DNA from: an uncultured Verrucomicrobia subdivision 3 bacterium
Lineage (GTDB): Bacteria; Verrucomicrobiota; Verrucomicrobiia; Limisphaerales; UBA11358
Direction: 5' to 3'
DNA length: 61,214 bases
Assembly: GCA_903878805.1 (NCBI GenBank)
Contig: CAIRJF010000022.1
Span: 1-61,214 of the forward strand
This document shows positions 37,539 to 46,521 of the stretch, piece by piece. A program made the position numbers and the translations under genes. Every line of letters starts with the position of its first letter. Within the stretch, counting starts at the first letter, position 1. The notes beneath the pieces were generated by a model, which searched no databases, was not told the origin of the DNA, and saw only the letters and a program-made list of their open reading frames with translations.

Positions 37539-39086
37539 TCAGGCGGCGATTTTCAGGTGCGTGAGGCGGAAAATCGTGCCGCGCGGGTCGTTCGCCACGC
37601 AGAAAATTTCCCAGCCGTGCGCCAAAACAATTTGCGAAACGACGGCGAGACCGAGGCCGGTTCCCTTTTGGTGCGTGGTGAAATACGGCTTGAAAATTTC
37701 CTGACGGTTTTCAGGCGCGACGCCGTGGCCGTCATCACGCACTTCCAAAATTGCTTCGGTCGCGCTGGCGCGGCGCACTTCAATTATGATTTGCCCACCT
37801 TCGCCGACGGCTTGCGTGGCGTTGATGAGCAAATTAAATAAAACTTGCCGCAGCAGTTGTTCGTCCGCTTCAATCGCGAGCGGTTCGCCGCTAACTTCCA
37901 CGCGCAATTTTTTTTCTTCGATGTCGTAGCTGAGTGTGCGGACGATTTCCGAGCACGCAGCTGTGAGCGCGATTTTGGTGCGGCGGACTTCACGCGGACG
38001 CGAGTAGTTGATGAACTCGGTCAACTGCGCGGTAACCTTGTCGGTCTCGTCCATGATGATTTTGGATTTCTCACGAACATCGGGCGAGGCGTCGGGCAGC
38101 CGCGCAATTAACTGCGCCTGGCCGCGAATGAGATTGAGCGGATTGCGTGTCTCGTGCGCGAGACCGGCGGCGGCAAGATTCATTTCCTTCAGGTGCGAAT
38201 TGAGTTCGCTCGCGCGCACAAGGCGGATTTGCAGTTCGGCGGTGCGACGCAAATTTCGCCACGTGAGGCCGGCACCGAGCGCGGCAATGCCGGCGAAAAA
38301 GGCGATCACGGCGCGCAGCCAAAGGTCGTGGGTGCAGACGGCGCGGTAATTTTCGGTGGACATGGCGAGGACGAGGCCGTGCAGTTCGCGCTTGGCGGTG
38401 AGCGCCTTGAACTCGGCGTCGGTCATGCCGCGCATCCACGGCGGACGACGATTGCCGCCACGCGCGCGGTCGCCACCATCGGGCGGCGGCGCGGGCAATT
38501 CAATCTGTCCGGCGGCATTGGTGGGCGGCGCGGGAAAATTGGTGAACGAAAATCCCGTCGCATTGGTGTCGCCCGCTCGGTCGCGGCGATAAAAATCGCG
38601 GTTGCACGCGGCGCTGTTCGTCAAGTCGCGAAAGGGCGGCAGCACGACGGTGGGATTGTTGGTCACGCCCTCGGGGCTGACGCTCGCGCCCTCGACGGGC
38701 AAAACAAAAATTACTGCGCGGTCGGACCAGTGTTCGTTTTCGGCGGCGATTTCGTGCGAAAACAAATTGGTGTCGCCGACGGCCACCACGGGCTCGCCAT
38801 CGGTGTTGAGCAGTCCGACGTAAAGCAGCTTGACGAGCGCATTGGGACGGCTGTTGACGAGTTCGTTGAGGACGGGTTCCAGCCGGTCTTGAAATAGCGC
38901 GCCGCGAAAACGCAACGCCCGCGTGACGGCGCTCAACGTGCCGGCGATTTCGTGCGAGCGGCTGCGGAGATCGGACTTGGCGGCCTCGACGACGCGCCAA
39001 TGTTCCTCAATCTGCCAGCCGACGACGAGCAGCCACGCCGCCATCAGCAAACCGGCGGCGAGTTGGTGGCGGCGATTCGATTCCAT
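37539..39086 (-). CDS. Sensor histidine kinase
   Basis: A 515-residue membrane kinase. Two transmembrane helices (about residues 12-26 and 260-280) enclose a periplasmic domain of about 230 residues rich in Pro, Asn and Arg. The cytoplasmic part has the dimerisation/phosphorylation helix with H-box AGLAHETRNPLNLIRG at about residue 315 and a full ATPase region: NLLINATQAVGEGG (N box), VRDDGHGVAPE (G1), FKPYFTTHQKGTGLGLAV (F and G2). It lies 42 bases after the second secretin gene on the same strand and may be co-transcribed with the type II secretion operon. No response regulator is adjacent, so its target is unknown. Confidence 0.93.
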   Translation of the reverse strand: MESNRRHQLAAGLLMAAWLLVVGWQIEEHWRVVEAAKSDLRSRSHEIAGTLSAVTRALRFRGALFQDRLEPVLNELVNSRPNALVKLLYVGLLNTDGEPVVAVGDTNLFSHEIAAENEHWSDRAVIFVLPVEGASVSPEGVTNNPTVVLPPFRDLTNSAACNRDFYRRDRAGDTNATGFSFTNFPAPPTNAAGQIELPAPPPDGGDRARGGNRRPPWMRGMTDAEFKALTAKRELHGLVLAMSTENYRAVCTHDLWLRAVIAFFAGIAALGAGLTWRNLRRTAELQIRLVRASELNSHLKEMNLAAAGLAHETRNPLNLIRGQAQLIARLPDASPDVREKSKIIMDETDKVTAQLTEFINYSRPREVRRTKIALTAACSEIVRTLSYDIEEKKLRVEVSGEPLAIEADEQLLRQVLFNLLINATQAVGEGGQIIIEVRRASATEAILEVRDDGHGVAPENRQEIFKPYFTTHQKGTGLGLAVVSQIVLAHGWEIFCVANDPRGTIFRLTHLKIAA

Positions 39087-39128
39087 TTAAAGTTCCAGTC
39101 TGTCGCGGCGGAAGGAAAAAACAATTTT

Positions 39129-40421
39129 CTAATTTTTCTTCACCGGCAGCGCGTCGAGCAAATGGTTCAACTCCTGTTCGGGAATGGTATTGGTGATGAG
39201 CGTGGACTGACGGGTTTCGTGTCCAGCCATAGCGACCAGATCGTCCGGCGCATGGATGATGTGCGGCGTCAGAAAAATCAGCAGCTCGTTTTTCGTGCTC
39301 GACTTGGCGCTGTATTTGAACAACTGGCCGAGCAGCGGAATGTCGCCGAGCAAAGGAATCTTGCTGTCGTTGGAAGATTTGTCGCTGCCGATCAGCCCGC
39401 CAATGACGACCGGCTGGCCGTCGGGCGTCACGACCACGGTGTTGGCGGAACGTTTATTGATGTTGGGTGCGTAAACGGCCGATGAAACCAAGCTGCCACC
39501 TTGAATCACCTGGCCGGGCGTCGAGGTGTCGAGCGAAGTGATCTGCGGCTCCAAAATCATTTGCACCAAACTGTTCGCCCCGATGAAGGGCGTGACGTCG
39601 AGCTGGATGCCGACGTTTTGGTAGCTGCCGTTGATGGTGGGAACCGTCGTGGAGCTGCCGCTAATGGCGGTGTAGCTCACGCCGCTCGGCAGATAAACAC
39701 TCTGGCCGACGACGATTTCCGCAAGCTGACCGTCACGCGCCAGAATGGACGGACGCGAAAGCACCTGCGCCTTGCCCGCCGTCGCGAGCGCTTGGATGGT
39801 CGCGGTGAAATCGCTGCCGAAGAATTGATATATGCCGCCGCTGCCCGTGGCGCCGGACAAGGATTGTGGCAGGCCAAAATTGTTGCCCGCGTTCACGCTC
39901 GAATAAACCGGCGTGATGCTGGACGGCACAACTGTCGCGCCGGAACCCGTGCCAGCCACGGTGAAATTCGTCACATAGCCGGTGAGCTGCGAGAAATTAT
40001 TGTTCAAGCCCGTGTAGTTGCCCTGCACGCCGATGGCCGTGGCCTTGTTGTCCTGCACCTCGACGAAGACCACCTTGATGAGCACCTGCGATGCGGGCGC
40101 GTCCAGGCTGGCGATGACGTTGCTGATCTGTTCGCTCGTCTCCGCGTCCGAAATCACCACGATGTCGTGCGTGTCCGGATTGACCGAGATGACCGCGCTG
40201 CCGACCGAGCCGTTGTTGTTGTATTGGGCGGAAGTGGCGCTGCTGCTGCTGCGATTGTTGTTTCCGCCCCCGCCGCCAAAGCCGCCAAAGCCGCCGAAAC
40301 CTCCAAACCCGCCGCCGCCAAAGCCACCACCGCCGCGTTGCTGCGCGTGAACCGCCAGTGCCGCGCAAAACAAAACCGCCAGTGCGCCGCCGTAAATTTT
40401 TTTCAATTGTTGTGTCTTCAT
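39129..40421 (-). CDS. gspD: Secretin GspD, C-terminal half (part of N3, channel domain)
   Basis: A 430-residue exported protein with its own signal peptide (MKTQQLKKIYGG through AVHAQ). A Gly-rich linker of about 25 residues is followed by the second half of an N3 domain (AVISVNPDTHDIVVISDAETSEQI) and the complete outer-membrane secretin domain (VLSRPSILARDGQLAEIVVGQ, PNINKRSANTVVVTPDGQPVVIGGLIG, IPLLGDIPLLGQLF and LLIFLTPHII). It lacks N0, N1 and N2, which are on the preceding gene. It should form the ring that lets folded cargo leave the cell, probably together with that partner. The frames of the two genes are the same, separated by two in-frame stops and 33 bases. Confidence 0.92.
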   Translation of the reverse strand: MKTQQLKKIYGGALAVLFCAALAVHAQQRGGGGFGGGGFGGFGGFGGFGGGGGNNNRSSSSATSAQYNNNGSVGSAVISVNPDTHDIVVISDAETSEQISNVIASLDAPASQVLIKVVFVEVQDNKATAIGVQGNYTGLNNNFSQLTGYVTNFTVAGTGSGATVVPSSITPVYSSVNAGNNFGLPQSLSGATGSGGIYQFFGSDFTATIQALATAGKAQVLSRPSILARDGQLAEIVVGQSVYLPSGVSYTAISGSSTTVPTINGSYQNVGIQLDVTPFIGANSLVQMILEPQITSLDTSTPGQVIQGGSLVSSAVYAPNINKRSANTVVVTPDGQPVVIGGLIGSDKSSNDSKIPLLGDIPLLGQLFKYSAKSSTKNELLIFLTPHIIHAPDDLVAMAGHETRQSTLITNTIPEQELNHLLDALPVKKN

Positions 40422-40454
40422 AATTTTTTCTCGGTTGAAAAATTTCGTTTAGAA

Positions 40455-41861
40455 TTACGAACCGCCGCCCGCACGTCCGCCGCTACTCGTGCCGCCGATG
40501 CCGCTGCTGCTCGAAATACTGGACGAACTCGTCGAGGTGGCGTTGTTCTGCTCACGCAACATCAACGCGCTGTTTTGCGACGAGCTGCTGCTGCTCCCGC
40601 TGCGCGACGTGCCGCTGGTCTGGAACATGTTTTGCAGCACCTGCACCGCCTGCTGGGGATCGCCGTTGTTCATGTGAAAGACATAAACTTTTTGGTCGCG
40701 CGTCGAAGGCACATCGAGGTCGTTCATCATGCTGGCGATCTGCTCCATCAAATCCTTAGGCGCGGTCACGATGACGGCTTGGATGCGCGCATCGGCCACG
40801 GCATTGACCTGCGTGGCCTTCTTCACGCGGTCGTTGGACTCGCTGCTGGAATTTCCACCGCCACCACCACCGCCGCCGCCCATCATACGCGAGAAAAATC
40901 CGCCCGGCCCACCGCCGAAACCGCCGCCGCCAAAACGAATCGGCGATTGCGAATTGTTGCCGGTGGAACTCGGAAAAATGCTAGCGAGTTCGTTCGCCAC
41001 GTCCGTCGGGCTGGCATGCTTGAGATGGAACACGCGGATTTCCGTCTCCGCCTCCGCGCTGTCATCCACCGCCTTGATGATTTCCACGAGATGCCGGATG
41101 TTCGCCTGCGTGTCCGTGATGACAATGGAATTTCCTTCTTCATTCGCCACCACCGTCGCCTGCGGCGAAACGAACGACGTCAAATCCGAAACCAACTGCC
41201 GTGCCTCGACAAAGCGGATCGGGATGATTTGCGTGACAATCTCCGCGTTGTTCGGAATTTCCTCCGGCTTGTTGCCGCTCTTCACCGGGATGTCGCGGTT
41301 CTTCGCGTCGTTTTTATCCACAATCGTTAGCGTGCGCCCGTCGCGGATGGCCGCATAGCCGTTTTTGTTCAACACCTCATTCAGCAAATCCACCGCCTCG
41401 TCGCGCGTCATCGGATGACTGCTGATGACGCTCACGTTGCCGTTGACCGACGTGTCCAGCACGATGATGAAGCCCGCCGCATCGCTCAAATAATTTAAAA
41501 CCATTTCCAACGGCGCGTTGCGAAAGTTCAAACGCAACTCATCGGGGTTGTTCGTGCCGGTCGCCTGCGCGGGCGCGGCAAAACCCGCCGTCGTATCATC
41601 GCTCACGGCCGGCTTGTTCGTCGCCGGCAAAATCAGCACCGGCTCCGCCGACGTTTTTACCGCCGGGGCGGAATCAGCATTGGCGGCCTCGACCGCCGCA
41701 GCAACCGCCTCTGGCGCTGGCGGCGGCACGGCGGCCTCCGGCGCGGCTTCCGCACCGGGCGCGTTCGTCTCGCCGTTCTCCGCCGTTGCCGGTTGGGCGC
41801 TGGCCGAAAGCAGCCAGCCGGTCGCCGCAGCGGCCACAAAGTTCAAAATAATTTTTTTCAT
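40455..41861 (-). CDS. gspD: Secretin GspD, N-terminal half (N0-N1-N2 and part of N3)
   Basis: A 468-residue periplasmic protein. A signal peptide (LLSASAQPATA) and an Ala/Pro-rich linker precede the N0 domain (about 110-170: LRLNFRNAPLEMVLNYLSDAAG), N1 (about 200-265: IPIRFVEARQLVSDLTSFV), N2 (about 270-385: FHLKHASPTDVANELASIF, with a long Gly-rich insert) and the start of N3 (VYVFHMNNGDPQQAVQVLQNMF) before a Ser/Gly-rich tail and stop. No beta-channel domain follows. N0-N2 normally touch GspC and the pseudopilus. The coding start overlaps the gspC-like stop by 4 bases. Splitting of a secretin inside N3 is, to my knowledge, unusual. Confidence 0.9.
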   Translation of the reverse strand: MKKIILNFVAAAATGWLLSASAQPATAENGETNAPGAEAAPEAAVPPPAPEAVAAAVEAANADSAPAVKTSAEPVLILPATNKPAVSDDTTAGFAAPAQATGTNNPDELRLNFRNAPLEMVLNYLSDAAGFIIVLDTSVNGNVSVISSHPMTRDEAVDLLNEVLNKNGYAAIRDGRTLTIVDKNDAKNRDIPVKSGNKPEEIPNNAEIVTQIIPIRFVEARQLVSDLTSFVSPQATVVANEEGNSIVITDTQANIRHLVEIIKAVDDSAEAETEIRVFHLKHASPTDVANELASIFPSSTGNNSQSPIRFGGGGFGGGPGGFFSRMMGGGGGGGGGNSSSESNDRVKKATQVNAVADARIQAVIVTAPKDLMEQIASMMNDLDVPSTRDQKVYVFHMNNGDPQQAVQVLQNMFQTSGTSRSGSSSSSSQNSALMLREQNNATSTSSSSISSSSGIGGTSSGGRAGGGS

Positions 41862-42460
41862 TGTTCTTCCTTTTTGCGTAATTCCATCAACCGTTTCAAA
41901 ACGTCATTCTGTCCCAGCGCGGGCGATGGCGTCGCCGCCGGGCTGTCGCCGCTAGTCGCACTCGGCGTCGCGGGGCTGCTTGCGCTCGGCAGCGTTTCCG
42001 CCGTTGCCGACAAAGCCCACTTACCATTTTCCTGCCGCATCACGTCGCCAACTTTCAGTTCCAATTTTTCCTTTTTGTCGGCGGATTCCAGCGTGACGCG
42101 GCCCGGCAAAATTTCCGCCACCGTGTAGTCCGCAATGGTTTGCGCGACCGGCAGCGCCTTTTTCAAATCCGGGCTATTGCCGTTGAAAAAGGCGAACACG
42201 CCCTTTTCATAGCTCATTGTGCCGACCAGCGTGAACGCCGGTGCGGAAGCTGAAGCGCGCGTGTGCGTCCGCGTCCGCGTCCGCGGCGCGGTGTAATGCG
42301 GCACGCGGTTCGGATCAAAAATGTTCCGGTCCGTCACGAACTGACTGAACTTTTCATATTCCCCCGCGCCCGGCACGCCGTTCGACTGCGCGTGAAGGAA
42401 AATTCCATTCGTCAGCGCAACCACCGCCAGCAAAATTATTTTTACGCGTGTTCGTTTCAT
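41858..42460 (-). CDS. gspC: GspC/PilP-like periplasmic connector
   Basis: A 200-residue protein with a signal anchor (ILLAVVALTNGIFLHAQ) and a periplasmic domain whose start, VTDRNIFDPNRVP, resembles the IFxxxR motif of GspC and PilP homology-region domains. The domain continues through AFTLVGTMSYEKGVFAF to VTLESADKKEKLELKVGD, and the end is Ser/Pro/Ala-rich. In type II systems GspC links the inner-membrane platform to the secretin N0 domain. It is placed between the gspM-like and gspD genes and overlaps both by 4 bases. No PDZ domain is present, so it could equally be called PilP-like. Confidence 0.75.
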   Translation of the reverse strand: MKRTRVKIILLAVVALTNGIFLHAQSNGVPGAGEYEKFSQFVTDRNIFDPNRVPHYTAPRTRTRTHTRASASAPAFTLVGTMSYEKGVFAFFNGNSPDLKKALPVAQTIADYTVAEILPGRVTLESADKKEKLELKVGDVMRQENGKWALSATAETLPSASSPATPSATSGDSPAATPSPALGQNDVLKRLMELRKKEEQ

Positions 42461-42993
42461 TTTTTGTCCGGCTGGTTCAGCGCCAGCCCGTTGATTTCCG
42501 CGCTCATGGTGAATTGCTGACCGTCCTTGTCGCGTTCCGTCAACTCCAACGAATCCACGCGCACCGCCGCCGGCCCGCGCTCCACGTCATAGAGAAATTT
42601 GCTCAACGCTCCAAGGTCGCCCGCCGTTTCCACGCGGCACGTCAGCGTCATGTAATTCGTCGCGTCATTTTTCCATTGCGGCATCAGGCTCGTCACTTCC
42701 GCGCCGCTACCCTGCGACCACGCGTCCACCGCCTTGAACAACTGTTGTTCCGCGAGCGACGTATTCGCCGGCAGCGCGTTCGCCTGCATCTCGGTCCAGC
42801 GATTGCGCGTGCGCGTCTCGGCCTTGATCATCTGATTGCCGTCATTCACTTGCGCACGCAATTCACGAATCTGCGTCTGCCGCGACGACCACCAACCCGC
42901 CAGCGGCGTGATGATGAAATTAATTGCGACAAATAAACCCGCCGCCGCGATGGTCAATGCGACGAGAAATTGCTGGCGATTTTGAATTTTCAT
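42457..42993 (-). CDS. gspM: GspM/PilO-like inner-membrane protein
   Basis: A 178-residue protein with one N-terminal transmembrane helix (about residues 10-32), a coiled-coil stretch (SSRQTQIRELRAQVNDG) and a ferredoxin-like periplasmic domain (NYMTLTCRVETAGDLGALSKFLYDVE). This layout is that of GspM and PilO, which pair with GspL or PilN in the inner-membrane platform. Sequence similarity is modest, so the call relies on layout and on being wedged between the gspL and gspC genes with 4-base overlaps on both sides. Confidence 0.8.
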   Translation of the reverse strand: MKIQNRQQFLVALTIAAAGLFVAINFIITPLAGWWSSRQTQIRELRAQVNDGNQMIKAETRTRNRWTEMQANALPANTSLAEQQLFKAVDAWSQGSGAEVTSLMPQWKNDATNYMTLTCRVETAGDLGALSKFLYDVERGPAAVRVDSLELTERDKDGQQFTMSAEINGLALNQPDKK

Positions 42994-44441
42994 TGCGCAC
43001 CTCCGTTGTTGAATTCGAAGGCGAACACAAACTGCATTGGCGCTTTGCCGCGAATCTGCTCCAGCTTCACGTCATTCACACCGTCCGCCGCGCGCAACCG
43101 CGACTGCATCGCCAGCAGCGATGCGTAATCGCGCGCCGTGCCGGAACAAGTCACCGTGCTGCCGTCGCGCACCTCAATATTTTTCGCCGTCACCGAACCG
43201 TCTTCGGGAAACGCCAGCGTCAACTGCCGTAAAATCGCAAGGTTCGGAAACGTGCCGTCATACCACGAACGATACTGCCGGATGTTGTCCTGAATCGCCT
43301 GCAACTCGCCAACCTTCACCGCGATACGCAACCATTGCGCGCGGTAATGCCACAATTGAATTTGCTGAAACAAAAATATTCCGAGAATGACCACTGCGAT
43401 TCCCGCCGCCACCGCGCCCGTCGTGCGTAAACGGCCGGAAGAATATTTGGAAACAAACTGCTCGATGAAATTCGGCTTCGGCGGCAGAAATTCAAACGCC
43501 GGTTTTTGTTCCGCCAAAAATCTCGCGGCCAGACTGAATGCCGCCGACAACGAAACTTCCAACGGCAGCGTCACGCCAAATTCGTCCGGCGCGTAGGCGG
43601 AAACGAATTCCACCTTTATGCCCATTGGCTCAAAACGCAATTCCATTTCATCCGCCAGCGGCTGCGCGAGTTCGCGCGGACCGAAAATGCGAATACTTTT
43701 TACCGCTTCACACAGCCCGCCCGGCAACTGGCCGAGCGTGATGCGCGTCTCGCGCGCGACCACATCCGCGTGCAGCGTGCGCCGTCCCGCTGCATCTTCG
43801 ACCGCGCCTTCGAGCGACCGCAAAGCCACCACGCCGCCGCCCGCCGTGATTTGCAAACTGACATTCCGTTCGCCAATCGCCAGCGCCAGCACGCCAACGG
43901 ATTTTTCGTCGCCAGGAAATTGCAGCGCAGAAATTACGGGCGTAAAACTGACCGGTTTCAATTTCGCCGCCGCCAGAATTTTTTCCAGCGCCGCGAGGTG
44001 CGTATTTGGAATGCCAGCGAGCAAAACATTTTGTTTGCCGTCCACCAGCGGACTGCGTGAATCAGAAATTTGCAGCGTCGCCACATCGGAATGAAAACCG
44101 CGTTCCGCTTCCATTTGCAAAAGACTTTTTGCATCCACCTCCGGCAACGGCGGCAATTCCGTCTGCGCCGTCAAAATCCATTTCACCGGCACGCCAACCA
44201 CGCAATCGCGTTCACGGACACCAGCCGCATCAAGATGATTGCGAATTTCACGGCCGACCAATTCCGGCGCGGCGGTCAGCGGATCGAGCGCAAGCTTCGC
44301 AGAAAATTTTTGCAGCACGGCGAGCGAGCCTTTCGTGCGTTTGAGCACCAGGCCGTCGAGCTTGCTGCCGTCCAGCGCGAGGCCGAGCAGCGTCGTCAGC
44401 TTTTTGCTTTTGCGGAAATTAAATTTGAAATCAGGTTTCAT
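42990..44441 (-). CDS. gspL: GspL-like protein (PilM-PilN fusion layout)
   Basis: A 483-residue protein joining a cytoplasmic actin-like domain (about residues 15-330, with GLALDGSKLDGLVLKR and GVPVKWILTAQTELPPLP), a transmembrane helix (about 345-365, AVAAGIAVVILGIFLFQQI) and a periplasmic ferredoxin-like domain (about 400-480, LAFPEDGSVTAKNIEVRDG). In type IV pili these are the separate proteins PilM and PilN; type II GspL fuses them, as here. It recruits the GspE ATPase. The order and the 4-base overlaps with gspK and gspM agree. Confidence 0.87.
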   Translation of the reverse strand: MKPDFKFNFRKSKKLTTLLGLALDGSKLDGLVLKRTKGSLAVLQKFSAKLALDPLTAAPELVGREIRNHLDAAGVRERDCVVGVPVKWILTAQTELPPLPEVDAKSLLQMEAERGFHSDVATLQISDSRSPLVDGKQNVLLAGIPNTHLAALEKILAAAKLKPVSFTPVISALQFPGDEKSVGVLALAIGERNVSLQITAGGGVVALRSLEGAVEDAAGRRTLHADVVARETRITLGQLPGGLCEAVKSIRIFGPRELAQPLADEMELRFEPMGIKVEFVSAYAPDEFGVTLPLEVSLSAAFSLAARFLAEQKPAFEFLPPKPNFIEQFVSKYSSGRLRTTGAVAAGIAVVILGIFLFQQIQLWHYRAQWLRIAVKVGELQAIQDNIRQYRSWYDGTFPNLAILRQLTLAFPEDGSVTAKNIEVRDGSTVTCSGTARDYASLLAMQSRLRAADGVNDVKLEQIRGKAPMQFVFAFEFNNGGAQ

Positions 44442-45826
44442 TGCGTATCTTTCGCGACCAAATTTTCCCGCACCTTTTCGCCCAACGCCCAGCCGAGCCG
44501 GCTTAAATCCTGCCGGAATAAAATTTTGGGCGAACCATCGCTGACATCGAAAATAAATTTAACGCGCCGGTAGCCGCGTCCAAACGAACCGACCGCCGCG
44601 ATGTCCGCCGAGAATTGATAACTTTTTGTCGTGACAAAATTGCCGCGCGCGAGTGCCGTGACGACCGGACTGTTATTGCCAAGCGCGTCAATCACCCACG
44701 CGATGGAGCCGAGATTGTTCGGGTTCTGCTGGCGATAACTTATGAGCGTCTGCGCCGCGCTGATGGCCGTTTGCTCATCAATGTTCGCGCCCATGAAAAT
44801 CGCCACCAGCACATCGGCGCAGGCAGTGTTCACGTTGACGCGGCCGCGAAAATAAGTATTGGTGCCGGTCGTCACGCTGCCGGAAATTTGCGCAAAGTTG
44901 TCCGAACTCATGTTCAGTTTTTTGCAACGCAGGCAAAAATCCAGCAGGCCGTTGCAATTGTTCACGACACTCGGATTGTTCGGATTTGGATGAATGCTGC
45001 GGTAAATGGATTGTGCCATGCTGGTCGCGCTGCTCGTGCCGGCGCTTTGAAATAAGGAACGAAACTGGCTTTCCGTCGCCGTGTTCACATTCGTCAGCGT
45101 CGTGCCGTCCGCATGAAAATTCGGCTCGCGCGTGTAAACGGTCACATATTCCAGCGCGCCTGAATCCAGTTCGCCGTTGCTGTTCAAATCTTTTTCGTTC
45201 GCATCGAGCACGCCGTTGCGATTCACGTCCTCGCCGACGAGTAAATTTTGCGTTGCGCCATAAACAAGGCGCAGTTCGTCCACCGTCTCGAACGGCGCGT
45301 ATTTCGGCGCGTAGCCGAGAGTGGCATAATCCAGCGAGACGACGCCGTTCGTGCCGCGCCAGTCCATGATGGCGTTGGCAAAATCCAAATCCATGTTTGG
45401 CAGAAACTGAAATACATTTGTGCTGACGTTGTTCAGATTCAGTTTCGCGCCTTCGTCCACGAGGCCAAAATATGGCGTGGTCGGATTCGCCGCGTTCGGG
45501 TCGCGCCCGATAATCCAAAACTTCGCATCGCCAACCGGCACTGCCTCGCATTTGAACTGCGTGTTATCCGGCATCGCACCATTCGTCGCAAAATTTTGCA
45601 GCGCGTAACTGACATAACGCGCCGCGCCTTCGATGGTTTGCTCCGCTGTCAGGCCGTTCACGCGATTGTCCGCCGCACGCAATTCGTAGTTCATCGAGTT
45701 CGCAAAATACAACGCGATGCTGACGAGGCCGATGGCAATCCAGAGCACAATGATAAGCACCGAAGCGCTTTCGCGCCGGCGATTCATCTGTGTTTCTGTG
45801 ATTGGTAATTTCATTTTCAACTTCAC
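44438..45826 (-). CDS. gspK: Minor pseudopilin GspK
   Basis: A 462-residue pseudopilin. The hydrophobic helix (SASVLIIVLWIAIGLVSIALYF) sits at about residues 21-42 behind a basic leader (MNRRRES). The large globular region has the GspK helical (SAM-like) inserts (DEGAKLNLNNVSTN, FRGRVNVNTACADVLVAI). It lacks the Glu at +5, which is the known exception of GspK. GspK caps the pseudopilus tip with GspI and GspJ. The first codon is GTG at 45826, overlapping the gspJ stop (GTGA); ATGs at 45814 or 45787 are alternatives, the last giving the most standard leader length. Confidence 0.88.
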   Translation of the reverse strand: MKLKMKLPITETQMNRRRESASVLIIVLWIAIGLVSIALYFANSMNYELRAADNRVNGLTAEQTIEGAARYVSYALQNFATNGAMPDNTQFKCEAVPVGDAKFWIIGRDPNAANPTTPYFGLVDEGAKLNLNNVSTNVFQFLPNMDLDFANAIMDWRGTNGVVSLDYATLGYAPKYAPFETVDELRLVYGATQNLLVGEDVNRNGVLDANEKDLNSNGELDSGALEYVTVYTREPNFHADGTTLTNVNTATESQFRSLFQSAGTSSATSMAQSIYRSIHPNPNNPSVVNNCNGLLDFCLRCKKLNMSSDNFAQISGSVTTGTNTYFRGRVNVNTACADVLVAIFMGANIDEQTAISAAQTLISYRQQNPNNLGSIAWVIDALGNNSPVVTALARGNFVTTKSYQFSADIAAVGSFGRGYRRVKFIFDVSDGSPKILFRQDLSRLGWALGEKVRENLVAKDTQ

Positions 45827-46518
45827 TGTGTCGCCGCGAGCACCATGTTCGTGCGCGACTGCGAATCAATTGGCACCACCATTTCAATCGGCTGCGCGTT
45901 CACATTTCCAGCCATCTGGATTTCCACCTTCACCGCCAGCGGCAAATTCGTATTCACCGCCGTCGCGCTCGTCGTGTCCCACGCGTCCTGCCAGGTCGCG
46001 CCGTCGTAGCAGGAAAATTTCACGCTCGCGACGCCGCTCATCATGAGTTGGTCATCCACGACTGGCGTTGTGGACGACAATAAATTTCTCAAAATCGAGC
46101 GATACAAATCTCTTCCCGTCGCGCCCGCGACTGCCGAATTTTTTAATTCATACGTCACCCGCTGGATGTCGCCCCACGGCTGGCTGTCGCTCAACGCGCC
46201 GGTTGCCGTGAACATTTCAATCGCCACAGGATCGCTCACGCCGTCGCTTGTGATGTTGTCGCCCACGCGAAAAGCGCCGGACAAAACTTTGCTTGTGCCG
46301 TTCGTCGGCGTGACGACGCATTGCAGGTCGCGTTTCAAAAATGTCACCGTCGCGTCAATCGGCGTGGCCGCATCCACCATGTCCGACGTGTCATCGCGCA
46401 AATGCAGCGAAGTGAAAAACACTGCGTTCACCGCGATCAAAACAATCGCCGCCACGCCGATGGCGAGAATCATCTCGATCAGCGTGAACGCGTTTGTTTT
46501 GTTCGTTTTAATTTTCAC
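45823..46518 (-). CDS. gspJ: Minor pseudopilin GspJ
   Basis: A 231-residue pseudopilin with a normal prepilin start: basic leader KIKTNKTNA, then FTLIEMILAIGVAAIVLIAVNAVFF with Glu at +5. The rest (TFLKRDLQCVVTPTNG, QRVTYELKNSA) fits the beta-rich GspJ domain. The start is GTG at 46518; the gspI stop lies 3 bases upstream. It forms the tip complex with GspI and GspK. Confidence 0.87.
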   Translation of the reverse strand: MKIKTNKTNAFTLIEMILAIGVAAIVLIAVNAVFFTSLHLRDDTSDMVDAATPIDATVTFLKRDLQCVVTPTNGTSKVLSGAFRVGDNITSDGVSDPVAIEMFTATGALSDSQPWGDIQRVTYELKNSAVAGATGRDLYRSILRNLLSSTTPVVDDQLMMSGVASVKFSCYDGATWQDAWDTTSATAVNTNLPLAVKVEIQMAGNVNAQPIEMVVPIDSQSRTNMVLAATQ

Positions 46519-46521
46519 TTT

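Noticed and set aside
40421-40457. Sequencing error or readthrough joining the two secretin halves
   Set aside because: Two in-frame stops, an intergenic leader and a new signal peptide separate them, which a single base error would not create.
39501-41330. 609-codon plus-strand open frame across the two secretin genes
   Set aside because: Arg/Ala-rich shadow frame; the secretin domains on the minus strand explain the coding signal.
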